Below, one piece after another: positions 49,739 through 59,185 of a stretch of DNA of 64,000 nt. The notes under the pieces are model-generated. The model was not told the DNA's origin. It saw only the letters and a program-made list of their open reading frames with translations, and ran no database searches. Location: the NCBI RefSeq assembly GCF_000504085.1, contig NC_022792.1:1826001-1890000 (forward strand), read 5' to 3'. Within the stretch, counting starts at the first letter, position 1. Each line of letters opens with the position of its first letter. Made by a program: the position numbers and the translations under genes. The stretch is from Pseudothermotoga elfii DSM 9442 = NBRC 107921 (GTDB lineage: Bacteria; Thermotogota; Thermotogae; Thermotogales; DSM-5069).

Positions 49739-50414
49739 ATATTGTAACGATCCTTTGGCCGGCCAAAACAGCATCCTTAGCAGTCTCTTCAAGTCTTAAA
49801 AGTAAATCTGATGCATCTGTTATTTCATTTGTTATCTGACATATCGATGCTATGACATCTGGAAAATGACTCGTTTTTGGCAGCTTTATGCGTTTTGCAC
49901 GTCTGATCAATCTACCCACAAAAACTTTTGCCCCATCCAAACCAGCGTATGGGAGAATAGCTATCAGGGTGTTTTTATCATAAAGAACAATTCTGTCAGA
50001 GGTTCTAGCCTGTTTTTTTGCATTATTGTAAAGGGCTCGCGTGGTAAATTCCTCATCGGAACAAACTTTTACCATGGCAATCGACAGGGGGATGTTATAC
50101 CTTTGCGATTTATATATTTCTTCATCCAGAAAAGTTTCTATACTGCATCTTGTCAGAACATAGCAATACATCAGCTTGAATTTCATAAGATAGTAATCAA
50201 GCTCCTGGCCAGGTAGTATCACATCTACAACTTGATCCAGATCATCCGGTATGTGACTGTTTACAATTACAGAGTCAAGAAATGGATGCGCCTTTTCCCC
50301 AACATAAAGATCGGCATCTTTTTCATCGGCAACAGCTACGCCGCAACACATGCCAATTGCATGAAAGATATTTGCTTTTGTTTTTTCATCAACAATATCA
50401 ACATATACCCGCAT
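49737..50414 (-). CDS. Degenerate GGDEF-domain-like protein
   Basis: About 225 aa. Residues 1-85 show a Rossmann-like or receiver-like pattern ([30 protein letters not shown]). Residues 95-225 follow the GGDEF fold (EEIYKSQRYNIPLSIAMVKV, ARTSDRIVLYDKNTLIAILPYAGLDGAKVF), but the GGDEF signature itself is replaced by LYDKN, so it should not make c-di-GMP. Start ATG 50414 lies inside pdxT. Last gene of the long leftward operon; role unknown, perhaps a nucleotide-binding or signalling scaffold. Confidence 0.65.
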   Translation of the reverse strand: MRVYVDIVDEKTKANIFHAIGMCCGVAVADEKDADLYVGEKAHPFLDSVIVNSHIPDDLDQVVDVILPGQELDYYLMKFKLMYCYVLTRCSIETFLDEEIYKSQRYNIPLSIAMVKVCSDEEFTTRALYNNAKKQARTSDRIVLYDKNTLIAILPYAGLDGAKVFVGRLIRRAKRIKLPKTSHFPDVIASICQITNEITDASDLLLRLEETAKDAVLAGQRIVTI

Positions 50415-50994
50415 GTTTAACGCCTGCCATTTCAAGAAAATATTTGTGTATTCTTAAATCCTGGCCGAGCTCTGGATGAAACGAACTCGCAAGCAAATTA
50501 CCCTGCCGCACTAAAACGGGTGAATCTCCATAACGAGCAAGAACTTCCACTCCTTCACCCCACTCAACAATCTTAGGAGCTCTTATAAAAATTGCTTTGA
50601 ATAAACCTCCAGTCGATGGTATATCAAGATTAACTTCAAAACTTTCTACCTGTCTACCGTAGGCATTTCTTTCTACAACTATATCCATGAAGCCAAAGCT
50701 GTATTGATACGGATAATTCACTATTTGTTTAGCAAGTAATATCATACCTGCACAGGTCCCATAAATTGGGAAATCCTGATCAACCAGCTTTTCTAATTCA
50801 TCTGCTATTCCCGTCAATCTTGCAAGTTTGCCTATTGTTGTTGATTCACCGCCCGGTATTATAAGCCCTTTTGTTTTTCTAAGATCTTCAACGGTTTTTA
50901 CTACAATTGTCTCAACTTGAAGTTTTTGCAAAGCCCAGAGATGTTCCCTAAAATCACCCTGAAGCCCCAGAACCCCTATGGTCAACTTTACCAT
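50398..50994 (-). CDS. pdxT: Pyridoxal 5'-phosphate synthase glutaminase subunit PdxT
   Basis: 198 aa. Supplies ammonia from glutamine to PdxS. Catalytic Cys in [13 protein letters not shown] (oxyanion, substrate) and the His-Glu pair in SFHPEL are present. ATG 50994 overlaps the pdxS stop by a few bases. Confidence 0.96.
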   Translation of the reverse strand: MVKLTIGVLGLQGDFREHLWALQKLQVETIVVKTVEDLRKTKGLIIPGGESTTIGKLARLTGIADELEKLVDQDFPIYGTCAGMILLAKQIVNYPYQYSFGFMDIVVERNAYGRQVESFEVNLDIPSTGGLFKAIFIRAPKIVEWGEGVEVLARYGDSPVLVRQGNLLASSFHPELGQDLRIHKYFLEMAGVKHAGIC

Positions 50995-51866
50995 CCTCTC
51001 TCCTGCATCCGAACTTCTAATTCTTCAACCTCAAGCCCTGGCATCGGCTCCCCTATATCTTCAGAAACCTTGAGCAACATATCAACGTCATTCCAGTAAG
51101 TCACAGCCATAACTATAGCACGCGCCATCTTTGCAGGATCTTTCGATTTAAAAATACCAGATCCAACGAAAACACCATCAGCGCCAAGCATCATCATCAG
51201 TGCTGCATCTGCAGGAGTAGCAACACCACCTGCGGCAAAATTCACAACAGGCAGTCTACCGAGTTTCTTGACTTCCCTTACCAGTTCTACAGGTGCGCCT
51301 ATTTCCTTGGCATAAGAAACCAGTTCCTCATCAGCCATAGTTGTGAGTCTTCTTATTTCATCCATAACCCTTCTCATATGTTTAACCGCTTCAACTATGT
51401 TTCCTGTTCCTGCTTCACCTTTAGTTCTTATCATAGCAGCACCCTCAGCAATTCTTCTGAGGGCTTCTCCAAGATCTCTCGCTCCGCAAACAAAGGGAAC
51501 TTTGAATTCATGTTTGTTTATGTGAAATCTGTCATCTGCCGGGGTAAGAACTTCTGATTCATCTATAAAATCTACCCCGAGTGCCTCAAGAATTCTCGCC
51601 TCAGCAATATGGCCAATTCTTACCTTTGCCATAACAGGTATTGAAACAGCCTGCATGATTTCCTTTATCTTTGCAATACTTGCCATGCGGGCAACACCAC
51701 CAGCTTTTCGTATATCCGCCGGTACGCGCTCAAGTGCCATAACCGCAACTGCGCCAGCTTCTTCTGCTATTTTTGCTTGTTCTGCTGTTGTTACATCCAT
51801 TATGACTCCGCCCTTGAACATATCTGCAAACCCTGTCTTCACTGTCCATGTACCCTTCTCTGTCAT
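50988..51866 (-). CDS. pdxS: Pyridoxal 5'-phosphate synthase lyase subunit PdxS
   Basis: 292 aa. Builds PLP from ribose 5-phosphate, glyceraldehyde 3-phosphate and ammonia in a dodecamer with PdxT. Highly conserved sequence: [82 protein letters not shown] 51866 is 7 bases behind GGAGGTG. Confidence 0.97.
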   Translation of the reverse strand: MTEKGTWTVKTGFADMFKGGVIMDVTTAEQAKIAEEAGAVAVMALERVPADIRKAGGVARMASIAKIKEIMQAVSIPVMAKVRIGHIAEARILEALGVDFIDESEVLTPADDRFHINKHEFKVPFVCGARDLGEALRRIAEGAAMIRTKGEAGTGNIVEAVKHMRRVMDEIRRLTTMADEELVSYAKEIGAPVELVREVKKLGRLPVVNFAAGGVATPADAALMMMLGADGVFVGSGIFKSKDPAKMARAIVMAVTYWNDVDMLLKVSEDIGEPMPGLEVEELEVRMQERGW

Positions 51867-51868
51867 AA

Positions 51869-53173
51869 TCACACCTCCTCTTCCCAGTATCTTTTGAAAA
51901 CTCTTTCAAGTCTTGAAGTATCCTGTTTAATCCGTCCAACTTTCGCACACGGTTTTCCATCAACCTCAACTATATCAGCTGTAATGTCAACCTTGTGTCT
52001 GAGTAATTTTGACCCAACAGCATACACATCTACAGGCACTCTTAGTTTCTCGAAAAGAGAAATTTTATCGGCATCAAATCCTCCTGAAACAACTATTTTT
52101 AGGTCCTTTAAGCCAACTTTATCAAACTCCTGCCGTGCACGCCAGACAAGCTCCGGACAAACCCCCAATGAAGATTCGTCCCTCGGAACAACTGAAATAT
52201 CCCTCAAATTTCCAGAAGTATCAAATCTTACCCCCCATATCCTTCCCTTGCCCACACCTATTATAGGGGAAGGATCAGTCACACCCAAAACGAAATTCTT
52301 TCCGGTTTGCTTTTCATAGAAAGATTTAACAACCCTCAAGGTTGTCCCAATAACGTCATTATCCCAGTCCACCAAAATTATGCGATTCACGTTTTCAGGC
52401 ATATGTTTGTCAAAAGCCACAGCAGCTTCCTCTGTGCTTCCGTTGTACGCTGCTATAAGGGCATGTGGCATTGTTCCCATGGATTGAGCTCCCCAATAAT
52501 CAGCGTTGGCATCTGTCGAGACACCAAAAGCACCGGCGCAAAGTGCTGCATACCCGTCGGTTGCCTGAACCCAGTAATGATCAAACCTGGCGCTGAAATA
52601 CAGAACTGGTTTACCGTTCGCAGCTTTAACAACGTTTTTAACGGCTGTAGCCGTGCTCGTGGCCCTTGCAATGACTCCTAAGAGTATTGTCTCTAAATAC
52701 CCAAAATACGTTGGATCTCCCTCAATAGTCATGATAGGTTCCCATTCCCTTGCTTCATCGCCATCATAAAGGGCCTTGACTTCTATCTCATCCCATTTAT
52801 CTACCCAGAGCTGGTTCAATTTTATTCTCAAATCCCATTTTCGTTCAGTATATTTCAAAACAATATCTGTCCTCATGTCAACAGAAGCAGCCTGAATAGC
52901 TTTATCAAGTGAGAGGATCTCCTGAAATATCTGTTTGGCTTTTTCTTCGTCTTTGTAATATCCGGTCGCAAACCTTAAAATTGCCAGCGCCTCGTCTATA
53001 CCAACAACTGTGCAATCTTTTCTTGGAAAAAATTGGTACAGAACCCTTGGATGTCTGTTGTCTTTCTTGAGTACCTCAACATACCTTGAGAAATATATAT
53101 CTGAATAATAGTCATTTCTGATGCGATCTATGGGAACTTTAAATACCTTTGGATCGAGTCTTTTTTTTCTCAT
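51869..53173 (-). CDS. pncB: Nicotinate phosphoribosyltransferase
   Basis: 434 aa. Forms nicotinate mononucleotide from nicotinate and PRPP (NAD salvage). The phosphoribosyl-binding C-terminal barrel shows [48 protein letters not shown] and [17 protein letters not shown] overlaps the pncA stop (ATGA). Together with the upstream nicotinamidase it makes a complete nicotinamide-to-NaMN route. Confidence 0.9.
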   Translation of the reverse strand: MRKKRLDPKVFKVPIDRIRNDYYSDIYFSRYVEVLKKDNRHPRVLYQFFPRKDCTVVGIDEALAILRFATGYYKDEEKAKQIFQEILSLDKAIQAASVDMRTDIVLKYTERKWDLRIKLNQLWVDKWDEIEVKALYDGDEAREWEPIMTIEGDPTYFGYLETILLGVIARATSTATAVKNVVKAANGKPVLYFSARFDHYWVQATDGYAALCAGAFGVSTDANADYWGAQSMGTMPHALIAAYNGSTEEAAVAFDKHMPENVNRIILVDWDNDVIGTTLRVVKSFYEKQTGKNFVLGVTDPSPIIGVGKGRIWGVRFDTSGNLRDISVVPRDESSLGVCPELVWRARQEFDKVGLKDLKIVVSGGFDADKISLFEKLRVPVDVYAVGSKLLRHKVDITADIVEVDGKPCAKVGRIKQDTSRLERVFKRYWEEEV

Positions 53174-53697
53174 AAAATCACCTCAGCACCAAGGACTTCT
53201 TTCATCATACGCAGGGCAAATTCGTGAAATTCACGATCATATGAAGCTGTTGCTTTTTCGTAAACTTCTACCTTGATATTTCTGTTTCTGAGTTCTTCAA
53301 CAGTGAAAAGAACGCATATGTGCGTAACAACTCCGCAAACCTGGACTTTATCTATCGAGAAATTTTTCAAAATTCTATCAAGCTCTGTCCCGTAAAATGC
53401 ACTGTATCTGGTTTTATAAACTGGGTAATATTTCGGATAATTTTGAAGAAGCTCTCTCAAAGGAGCAATAAGTTCAGCACCAGGCGTATTTTTAATACAG
53501 TGGCTTGGCCACATCTTAAACTCTTCATCATTTGCTTCATGCCAATCTTGCGTTGTTATAACAATTTCAGATCTTTCCATTGAATTTTTGATAACATCAA
53601 TAGCGGGCGCAACAACCTTCTCGGCGCCCGCAAAATAAAGTGCTCCATCAGGGTCCACAAAATCTCTCTGCATGTCTATAACAATCAATGCATCCAC
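53170..53697 (-). CDS. pncA: Nicotinamidase (isochorismatase family)
   Basis: 175 aa. Hydrolyses nicotinamide to nicotinate. Catalytic triad residues are visible: Asp in VIDMQRDFVDP, Lys in the YKTRYSAF segment, and Cys in VCGVVTHICV; metal-binding DWH in TTQDWHEAN. GTG 53697. Located directly upstream of pncB. Confidence 0.92.
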   Translation of the reverse strand: MDALIVIDMQRDFVDPDGALYFAGAEKVVAPAIDVIKNSMERSEIVITTQDWHEANDEEFKMWPSHCIKNTPGAELIAPLRELLQNYPKYYPVYKTRYSAFYGTELDRILKNFSIDKVQVCGVVTHICVLFTVEELRNRNIKVEVYEKATASYDREFHEFALRMMKEVLGAEVIL

Positions 53698-53723
53698 ACC
53701 ATCGCCCCCTGGGGTGGTTAAGA

Positions 53724-54698
53724 TTATCTCACGGGTTTATCTTTTGTGGCCTCCTCCAGAGCAAGCAATCTTTCCCATCTTTTGTCAACATATTGCTGGA
53801 GTTCATCTATTATTTCTTCTGCATCTGGTTTTTGAAGTAAAGGTCTGAATCTATCCTGAACTTTGACAAATTCAGAAACAGGTTTGAAACTCGATGGTTT
53901 TCTGGTGACTTTATAAACACCGCGATCCACCTCATACAGAGGCCAATATTTAGTCTGAACAGCAAGCTTCGTAATGTCAATTGTCCGATTTTCTGGAACT
54001 CTCCAGTATCTGACGCAGGGACTCAATACAGCTAAAAACGACGGACCTTCGAAAGTCAGTGCTTTCTCAATCTTGCTTATAAAATCCATCGGTTCACCAG
54101 CAGTAGCTGTCGCGGCATAAACATATTCATGACCTGCTACTATCTCTACGATGTTTTTCTTCAATTGAAGCTTTCCTGGTATCTTTTTTCCAACAGGTGC
54201 AGTGGTTGTATCTGCACCGGGAGGTGTTGAGCCAGATCTTTGGTTTCCCGTGTTCATATAACCTTCATTATCATAAAGAATATATATAAATTTATGTCCT
54301 CTTTCAATAGCACCGGAAAGTGACTGTAAACCTATATCATACGTTCCTCCATCTCCACCGAAAGCAAAAAAGGCATATTTTCTATCAGATGGAATTTTCC
54401 CGGATTTTTTAAGAGATCTATAAGCAGTCTCAACACCGCTAATTGTTGCAGCTACGTTTTCAAAAGCATTGTGTATATAAGGAACCGTCCAGGAAGTATA
54501 TGGATAGATTGTTGATGAAACTTCCATACAACCAGTCGCAAATCCTATTACAGGTTCGTATCCGAGTGCTTTAGCGGTCATTAATGCTATTTTTACAGTT
54601 ATTGGTGCGCCACATCCAGGGCACATTCTGTGCCCTTGCGTTAAACCAGGGTCTTTATCTGTAAAAATCTCTGCGAGTTTCTTCATTGTCAACGGCAT
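53724..54698 (-). CDS. porB: Pyruvate:ferredoxin oxidoreductase, beta subunit
   Basis: 324 aa. TPP-binding subunit of POR, which converts pyruvate and CoA to acetyl-CoA, CO2 and reduced ferredoxin. Features are HRMCPGCGAPI with cluster-ligating Cys, ATGCMEVSSTIYPYTSW, FGGDGGTYDIGLQSLSGA (Mg-TPP motif), YDNEGYMNTGNQRSGSTP and LSPCVRYW. ATG 54698 with GGAGGTG upstream. Fourth gene of porGDAB. Confidence 0.96.
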   Translation of the reverse strand: MPLTMKKLAEIFTDKDPGLTQGHRMCPGCGAPITVKIALMTAKALGYEPVIGFATGCMEVSSTIYPYTSWTVPYIHNAFENVAATISGVETAYRSLKKSGKIPSDRKYAFFAFGGDGGTYDIGLQSLSGAIERGHKFIYILYDNEGYMNTGNQRSGSTPPGADTTTAPVGKKIPGKLQLKKNIVEIVAGHEYVYAATATAGEPMDFISKIEKALTFEGPSFLAVLSPCVRYWRVPENRTIDITKLAVQTKYWPLYEVDRGVYKVTRKPSSFKPVSEFVKVQDRFRPLLQKPDAEEIIDELQQYVDKRWERLLALEEATKDKPVR

Positions 54699-54711
54699 TC
54701 AATGCACCTCC

Positions 54712-55889
54712 TCATTCTCTCAGACCAAGGTACAATTCCTGGTCTGCAACAAGTTCATGACTGATAGCCTTTTCAAAAGCGTACCTTATCAATTCTGGAT
54801 TAACATCTCTGCCGCCAAGTCCATAGACAAAGGAACCAAGAAGCGGCTTCGATGCTACTTCATACAGAGACGACTTAACAGCCTCATATAGAGGTGCTTC
54901 TGCACCAAAAGAAGCCGATCTATCGAGAACGACAACGGCTTTTCTACCTGTAAGGTACCTCTGTATTTCAGCTTTCGGGAATGGTCTGAACATCCATATT
55001 TTTAACAACCCAACTTTTTTTCCTTCTTCTCTTAATTGATCAACAACATATTTTATCGTCCCATTAGTTGAACCAAGAGCTACCATAACATACTGTGCGT
55101 CTTCCATTTTGTAAGGTTCAACATAATCATATTTCCTGCCAGAAATTTTGTAATACTCTTCAGATATTTTTGAGAATACCTCAAAAACATTTTCATTGCC
55201 TCAATTTGCTGCCTTTTGTGTTCGAAATAATAGTCGTATAGATCAAGAGGACCGTATGTCACTGGATTTTCCACATCAAGGAGAGGATAGAGAGGCTTCA
55301 ACTGACCAACGAAACTCTTGACAACATCGTCAGGCAACAATTCAACCGCTTCTACTCCATGAGAAATGATGAATCCATCCTGATTAACCATAACAGGCAG
55401 TCTTATATTTTCATGTTCGGCAATCCTTACAGCCATGATTGTCAAATCGTAAACTTCCTGCGCGTCTTCGCAGAAAAGCTGTATCCATCCTGAATCTCTT
55501 TCTGCCATTGTATCACTATGGTCACAATGTATATTTATTGGCCCACTAAGTGCTCTGTTGACAACCGGCATTACTATAGGAAGTCTCAATGAAGCAGCTA
55601 TATAAACAATTTCATGCATTAGTGCAAGTCCATTGGCACTGGTTGCTGTCATTGCTCTTGCGCCTGCAGCAGCGGCACCAACAAGTGCACTCATCGCACT
55701 ATGCTCGCTCTCAACAGGTATCATTTCTGTTTTAACTACACCATCGGCAACATATTTTGCAAAATATTCAACTATGGGTGTTTGAGGGGTGATAGGATAA
55801 GCAGCCACTACATCAGGTTCAATCTGTTTCATAGCATAAGCGGCTGCCTGTGCTCCAGTTATAGCCTGTCTGGTAAGCTTCATACTCAC
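54712..55889 (-). pseudogene. porA: Pyruvate:ferredoxin oxidoreductase alpha subunit, interrupted by a one-base frameshift
   Basis: Two frames together encode a full alpha subunit: an N-terminal piece from 55889 (VVAAYPITPQTPIVEYFAKY, ESEHSAMSALVGAAAAGARA, HEIVYIAASLRLPIVM) and a C-terminal piece ending at 54712 (DAQYVMVALGSTNGT, KIWMFRPFP, VVLDRSASFGAEAPLY, GGRDVNPELI). The break is in the short A-run of ATGAAAATG (minus strand, 55193-55190): one extra A would restore EAMKNVFEVFSKI and a 392-aa protein, the length of T. maritima PorA. All other por genes are intact. It could be a sequencing/assembly error, a very recent mutation, or -1 ribosomal frameshifting; an error seems most likely for such a central enzyme. 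Confidence 0.88.
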
Positions 55890-56188
55890 TCCTCCTCGTG
55901 TGAAAACTCTGTTTCGGGTCTCATCTCAATAGCATTTCTTGGGCAAACATTAGCGCAAATACCACAGCCTTTACAATAGAAATAATTTATCCCTTTCATA
56001 ACAGAATTTTCCTGAATAATAGCAAGGTCCGGACAGTAGAACCAACACATCATACAATCTATACATTTTGATCTATCATAAACAGGTCTTTTCACGCGCC
56101 AGTCGCCGGTTTTGTATTTGCGTGCAGTTCCCGGCTCAGTAATAATTCCACCAATTGGAACTTCATTCCATTTCTTCAACTCAGCCAT
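55886..56188 (-). CDS. porD: Pyruvate:ferredoxin oxidoreductase, delta (ferredoxin-like) subunit
   Basis: 100 aa with two [4Fe-4S] motifs, CIDCMMCWFYCP and CKGCGICANVCP, typical of the PorD subunit of four-subunit POR. ATG 56188 overlaps the porG stop. It overlaps porA by 4 bases (ATGA-type). Confidence 0.95.
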   Translation of the reverse strand: MAELKKWNEVPIGGIITEPGTARKYKTGDWRVKRPVYDRSKCIDCMMCWFYCPDLAIIQENSVMKGINYFYCKGCGICANVCPRNAIEMRPETEFSHEEE

Positions 56189-56753
56189 CGCAGGCCACCT
56201 CCTCGTAACCCCGTCTTAAAGCTCTGAGATTGGCTTCAAGCATCTCTTCAGAGAGCTTTTTTCCAAACATATTCTTGATTTTTTGCTCGAGCGATTCAAG
56301 TGTCACAACATTTGTAATTTTCGCAACTGCACCAAGAATAACTGTATTTGGTATCCCTCTTTTAATTTCCTCAAGGGCTATATCAGTTGCTTTCAATGTA
56401 CAAATTTTGCCATTAAAATGTGTTTTCTTTCTAATGTAGTCGACAGGGTGGGTTGTGTTAACAATTAAAACACCATCTTCAGTTATGCCCTCGACAACCG
56501 CTGGTGATAACAGCGTATCATCGATCACCACAACCACATTTGGTTTCTCAACTGATGAATGGATAGTAATCTTCCCATCGCTAATTCTGTTGAATGCCCT
56601 CATAGGCGCACCAGATCGCTCCGCACCATATTCGGGAAAAGCTTGGGCATACTTACCCATATCCAAAACTGCTTCTGCCAAAAGCTGCGAGGCACTTTTC
56701 GCACCTTGACCAGCTCTTGAGTGCCACCTGATTTCGTAATATTTGGCAGGCAC
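56181..56753 (-). CDS. porG: Pyruvate:ferredoxin oxidoreductase, gamma subunit
   Basis: 190 aa. Gamma subunit marked by EIRWHSRAGQGAKSASQLLAEA, FPEYGAERSGAPMRAF and NTVILGAVAKI. GTG 56753 follows GGAGGGAT. First of porGDAB, the gene order known in Thermotoga maritima. Confidence 0.95.
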   Translation of the reverse strand: MPAKYYEIRWHSRAGQGAKSASQLLAEAVLDMGKYAQAFPEYGAERSGAPMRAFNRISDGKITIHSSVEKPNVVVVIDDTLLSPAVVEGITEDGVLIVNTTHPVDYIRKKTHFNGKICTLKATDIALEEIKRGIPNTVILGAVAKITNVVTLESLEQKIKNMFGKKLSEEMLEANLRALRRGYEEVACDG

Positions 56754-56776
56754 TGTATCCCTCCTCTCGGATTCTG

Positions 56777-58360
56777 CTAACGACTATATACCCTGTAGTC
56801 TATCCAGGGGAATATCGCATCCATTTGCTCAATTTGCGAAAGATATTCTTCATCTATATTATTGCTCAAAAACTGTCTTTCCAGATCTAAAAACCTTTTC
56901 ACATGCGTTTTAATTCTGTTAACTGCATATTCGACACTGGTGTTTGTCGTAATGATAAAGGCCCAATCGCTCGATTGAACAAGCAAAAGCTCACGGAGCA
57001 TCTGGTTCAGTACTCTTATTTTTAACAAATCGTGCTCGTCCTTAAATTCACTTGCAAGTTTCTCCATTCTGTCACTCAATTCGTTCATATGAATGTATAT
57101 CCAGTCATTTCTTCCGTTTAACCATGTTTCATTGTAGCCGCCGTTTCCCCACGAAGAAGCCGCCGGTGTGAGTATTTGAAACGAATCAAATTTTTCGAGG
57201 ACCTCGGAAGCTGTCAGAGGTTTCATTGAACGAACCTTCGCGGCTTCTCTAAAGAAATATTCCAGAAATTCTGGCCCTTCAAACCACCAGTGCCCAAACA
57301 ACTCCGTATCGAAAGGAGCTACCACGACTGGAGGTTGATCAAAAAGCTCATAAAGTCTTTGTATCTGAGTAAGTTTCTTATCAAGAAAATCTAAAGCATG
57401 CTCTTTTGCAGCTGTTAAAGCATCATCACGATTGTAGAAAGATTTACCGTCCAGCGGTAATTCTTTGGAAGTGATTTTGTAATATTTGATACCTGTATTC
57501 ACACGTGCACCGCTTGGATCTATGTATGGCTTTATGTAATCAAAATCTCTGTCAAAACCTATATCTCTATAAAACTCCCTATATCTGTAATCGCCAGGGT
57601 ATCCCGTTGAGGCACTCCAGACCTGTTCACTCGATTCTGGATCCCTCGAAAAAGCGAAAACACCAGATGGAGTCATTACAGGCCTGTAAACATCATATTT
57701 TGGTTTTTCATCAGCGTACCAAAGTGCATGTGAGTCAACAAAGAAAAATCTCAATTCATGTCTTTTGAGAATCTCATCCAAACCAGGATAATAACCACAT
57801 TCAGCAAGCCACATGCCTTTCGGAGGAAAACCAAATACTTCTTGGAAAGCTCTTACTCCAAGTTTTATCTGTGAGTTTACAGCAACAGGTTGATGTTGCA
57901 TTAAAGGCAAAAATCCGTGTGTGGCGTTGCATGTGATAAGTTCGATGTTTCCATCAAGTGAGTGTTTTTTAAATCCGCTGGTCAAATCGCAGTTCAGAGA
58001 TTTATAGTACTCCAGTACCTGAGTAAATCTATTCTTGTAAAAAAGAGCAAGTTCTTTTTCTTCAAGGGTCCTTGCATGAACTATTTCTTTGTCGCAGAGT
58101 TCGATAAGTTGGGTTACGTGGGTTAAGAATTTTTCCTGAAGGCTTTTTGTTTTCATCATCTCAAGAAGTGGCGGGGTCAGAGATATTGTTACTTTAAAAG
58201 ATATTCCATCCCGAGCAAGTCGATCGAAAGTCATCAATAAAGGTATATAGCTTTCGATAACTGCTTCGAAAAACCACCTTTCTTCAAGAAAAGAATCATG
58301 TTCTGGGTGATGAACATATGGAAGATGAGAGTGAAGAACAAGGCTGAAATAACCGATCAC
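56777..58360 (-). CDS. GH57 glycoside hydrolase, 1,4-alpha-glucan branching enzyme (AmyC-like)
   Basis: 527 aa, the size of Thermotoga AmyC/TK1436-type enzymes. The five GH57 regions are visible: HSHLPYV; GNIELITCNATHGFLPL; MWLAECGYYPG with the nucleophile Glu; APFDTELFGHWWFEGP with the acid/base Asp; and the C-terminal helical part around WGNGGYNETWLNGRNDW. Likely introduces alpha-1,6 branches in glycogen. GTG 58360 is preceded by AGGTGAT and overlaps the DUF4912 stop. Confidence 0.93.
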   Translation of the reverse strand: MIGYFSLVLHSHLPYVHHPEHDSFLEERWFFEAVIESYIPLLMTFDRLARDGISFKVTISLTPPLLEMMKTKSLQEKFLTHVTQLIELCDKEIVHARTLEEKELALFYKNRFTQVLEYYKSLNCDLTSGFKKHSLDGNIELITCNATHGFLPLMQHQPVAVNSQIKLGVRAFQEVFGFPPKGMWLAECGYYPGLDEILKRHELRFFFVDSHALWYADEKPKYDVYRPVMTPSGVFAFSRDPESSEQVWSASTGYPGDYRYREFYRDIGFDRDFDYIKPYIDPSGARVNTGIKYYKITSKELPLDGKSFYNRDDALTAAKEHALDFLDKKLTQIQRLYELFDQPPVVVAPFDTELFGHWWFEGPEFLEYFFREAAKVRSMKPLTASEVLEKFDSFQILTPAASSWGNGGYNETWLNGRNDWIYIHMNELSDRMEKLASEFKDEHDLLKIRVLNQMLRELLLVQSSDWAFIITTNTSVEYAVNRIKTHVKRFLDLERQFLSNNIDEEYLSQIEQMDAIFPWIDYRVYSR

Positions 58361-59040
58361 TTTCTATCACCTGCCAGATTTGAGAAACTTGAACCACGGC
58401 TACCACCTATGTGCTCAACAGGCTTTAAAAAAGCTTCACCTACAAACACGTATTTCTTTCCTCTTATATACCATCTCTGTCTGTTAGAAGGTGACGGAGA
58501 ATCTGAAGGTGTCTTGCAAAGATTTGATCTCAGTAGCGGGATGAAATCGTAGCCATTTTTGTAACCTATTTCTGCAATGTAATCTGCATTGGACATCGGG
58601 ACATGAAAATAATAATTTCTGCAGACACCGAGATCAATCCCAGCCTCAAAAATTCTGTGGGCATTTTTTCCATCAAAAATAATGAACGTCACATCGTACA
58701 ATCTCACGACTACATTCCCGGCTTTAGAAAGTTTTTCAAAAGTTTCTGCAGACAGATCCCAATAAAGATAAACAAGGTGAGGGTTAACCGGTAGAAGCAC
58801 TATCTTATCTGATCCATACGAAAAAGGAATTTCGTTAATCTCCTGCACAGTTCTTTTCGCAGAAGCAGGTGGAGATGTAGCTTCCTCAGGTAATTTCGAA
58901 GCGTATTCGCTGATTAATTTGTATACCTCCTGTTTTTTCATCATTTTCTTGACTTTTAATCCGAGTTTCTTGGCGAGCGCTTTTGCTTCTTGAATGGAAG
59001 GATTGCGATGAAGGAAATCAAACAAATCTTGGCGCCTCAT
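58357..59040 (-). CDS. DUF4912 protein
   Basis: 227 aa from ATG 59040 (AGGAGG upstream; another in-frame ATG at 59061 has none). An N-terminal helical region like a Rho-N/SAP domain (DLFDFLHRNPSIQEAKALAKKLGLKVKKMMKKQEVYKLI) is read here in parts: SIQEAKALAKKLG, KKQEVYKLISEY. The DUF4912 core follows, with DKIVLLPVNPHLVYLYWDLS, VVRLYDVTFI and AEIGYKNG. DUF4912 proteins are often beside GH57 glucan-branching genes; a carbohydrate-binding role is suspected but unproven. Overlaps the GH57 start. Confidence 0.82.
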   Translation of the reverse strand: MRRQDLFDFLHRNPSIQEAKALAKKLGLKVKKMMKKQEVYKLISEYASKLPEEATSPPASAKRTVQEINEIPFSYGSDKIVLLPVNPHLVYLYWDLSAETFEKLSKAGNVVVRLYDVTFIIFDGKNAHRIFEAGIDLGVCRNYYFHVPMSNADYIAEIGYKNGYDFIPLLRSNLCKTPSDSPSPSNRQRWYIRGKKYVFVGEAFLKPVEHIGGSRGSSFSNLAGDRK

Positions 59041-59107
59041 GCCTTGCGCCTCCTTTTGCATAATATTTACATTTTATTCTATCATGTTCTAAAATAGTTG
59101 TAAATAG

Positions 59108-59142
59108 ATAAAAAATAAAAAAACAAACGGGTATAAGGACCC
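59108..59142 (-). terminator. Weak terminator candidate after dnaJ
   Basis: Minus strand GGGT/ACCC stem (59142-59129) followed by GTTTGTTTTTTTATTTTTTA. The stem is only 4 bp, so the T-tract is the main evidence. The whole 59041-59185 gap is AT-rich and holds no ORF. Confidence 0.35.
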
Positions 59143-59185
59143 TGATCTGGTTTATTTGGCATTTTTGAGGTTATTTGATGCTAAT

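Noticed and set aside
55080-55107. Treating the two porA pieces as separate genes
   Set aside because: Their products together match one alpha subunit exactly in length, and the region between contains continuous coding sequence in the shifted frame.
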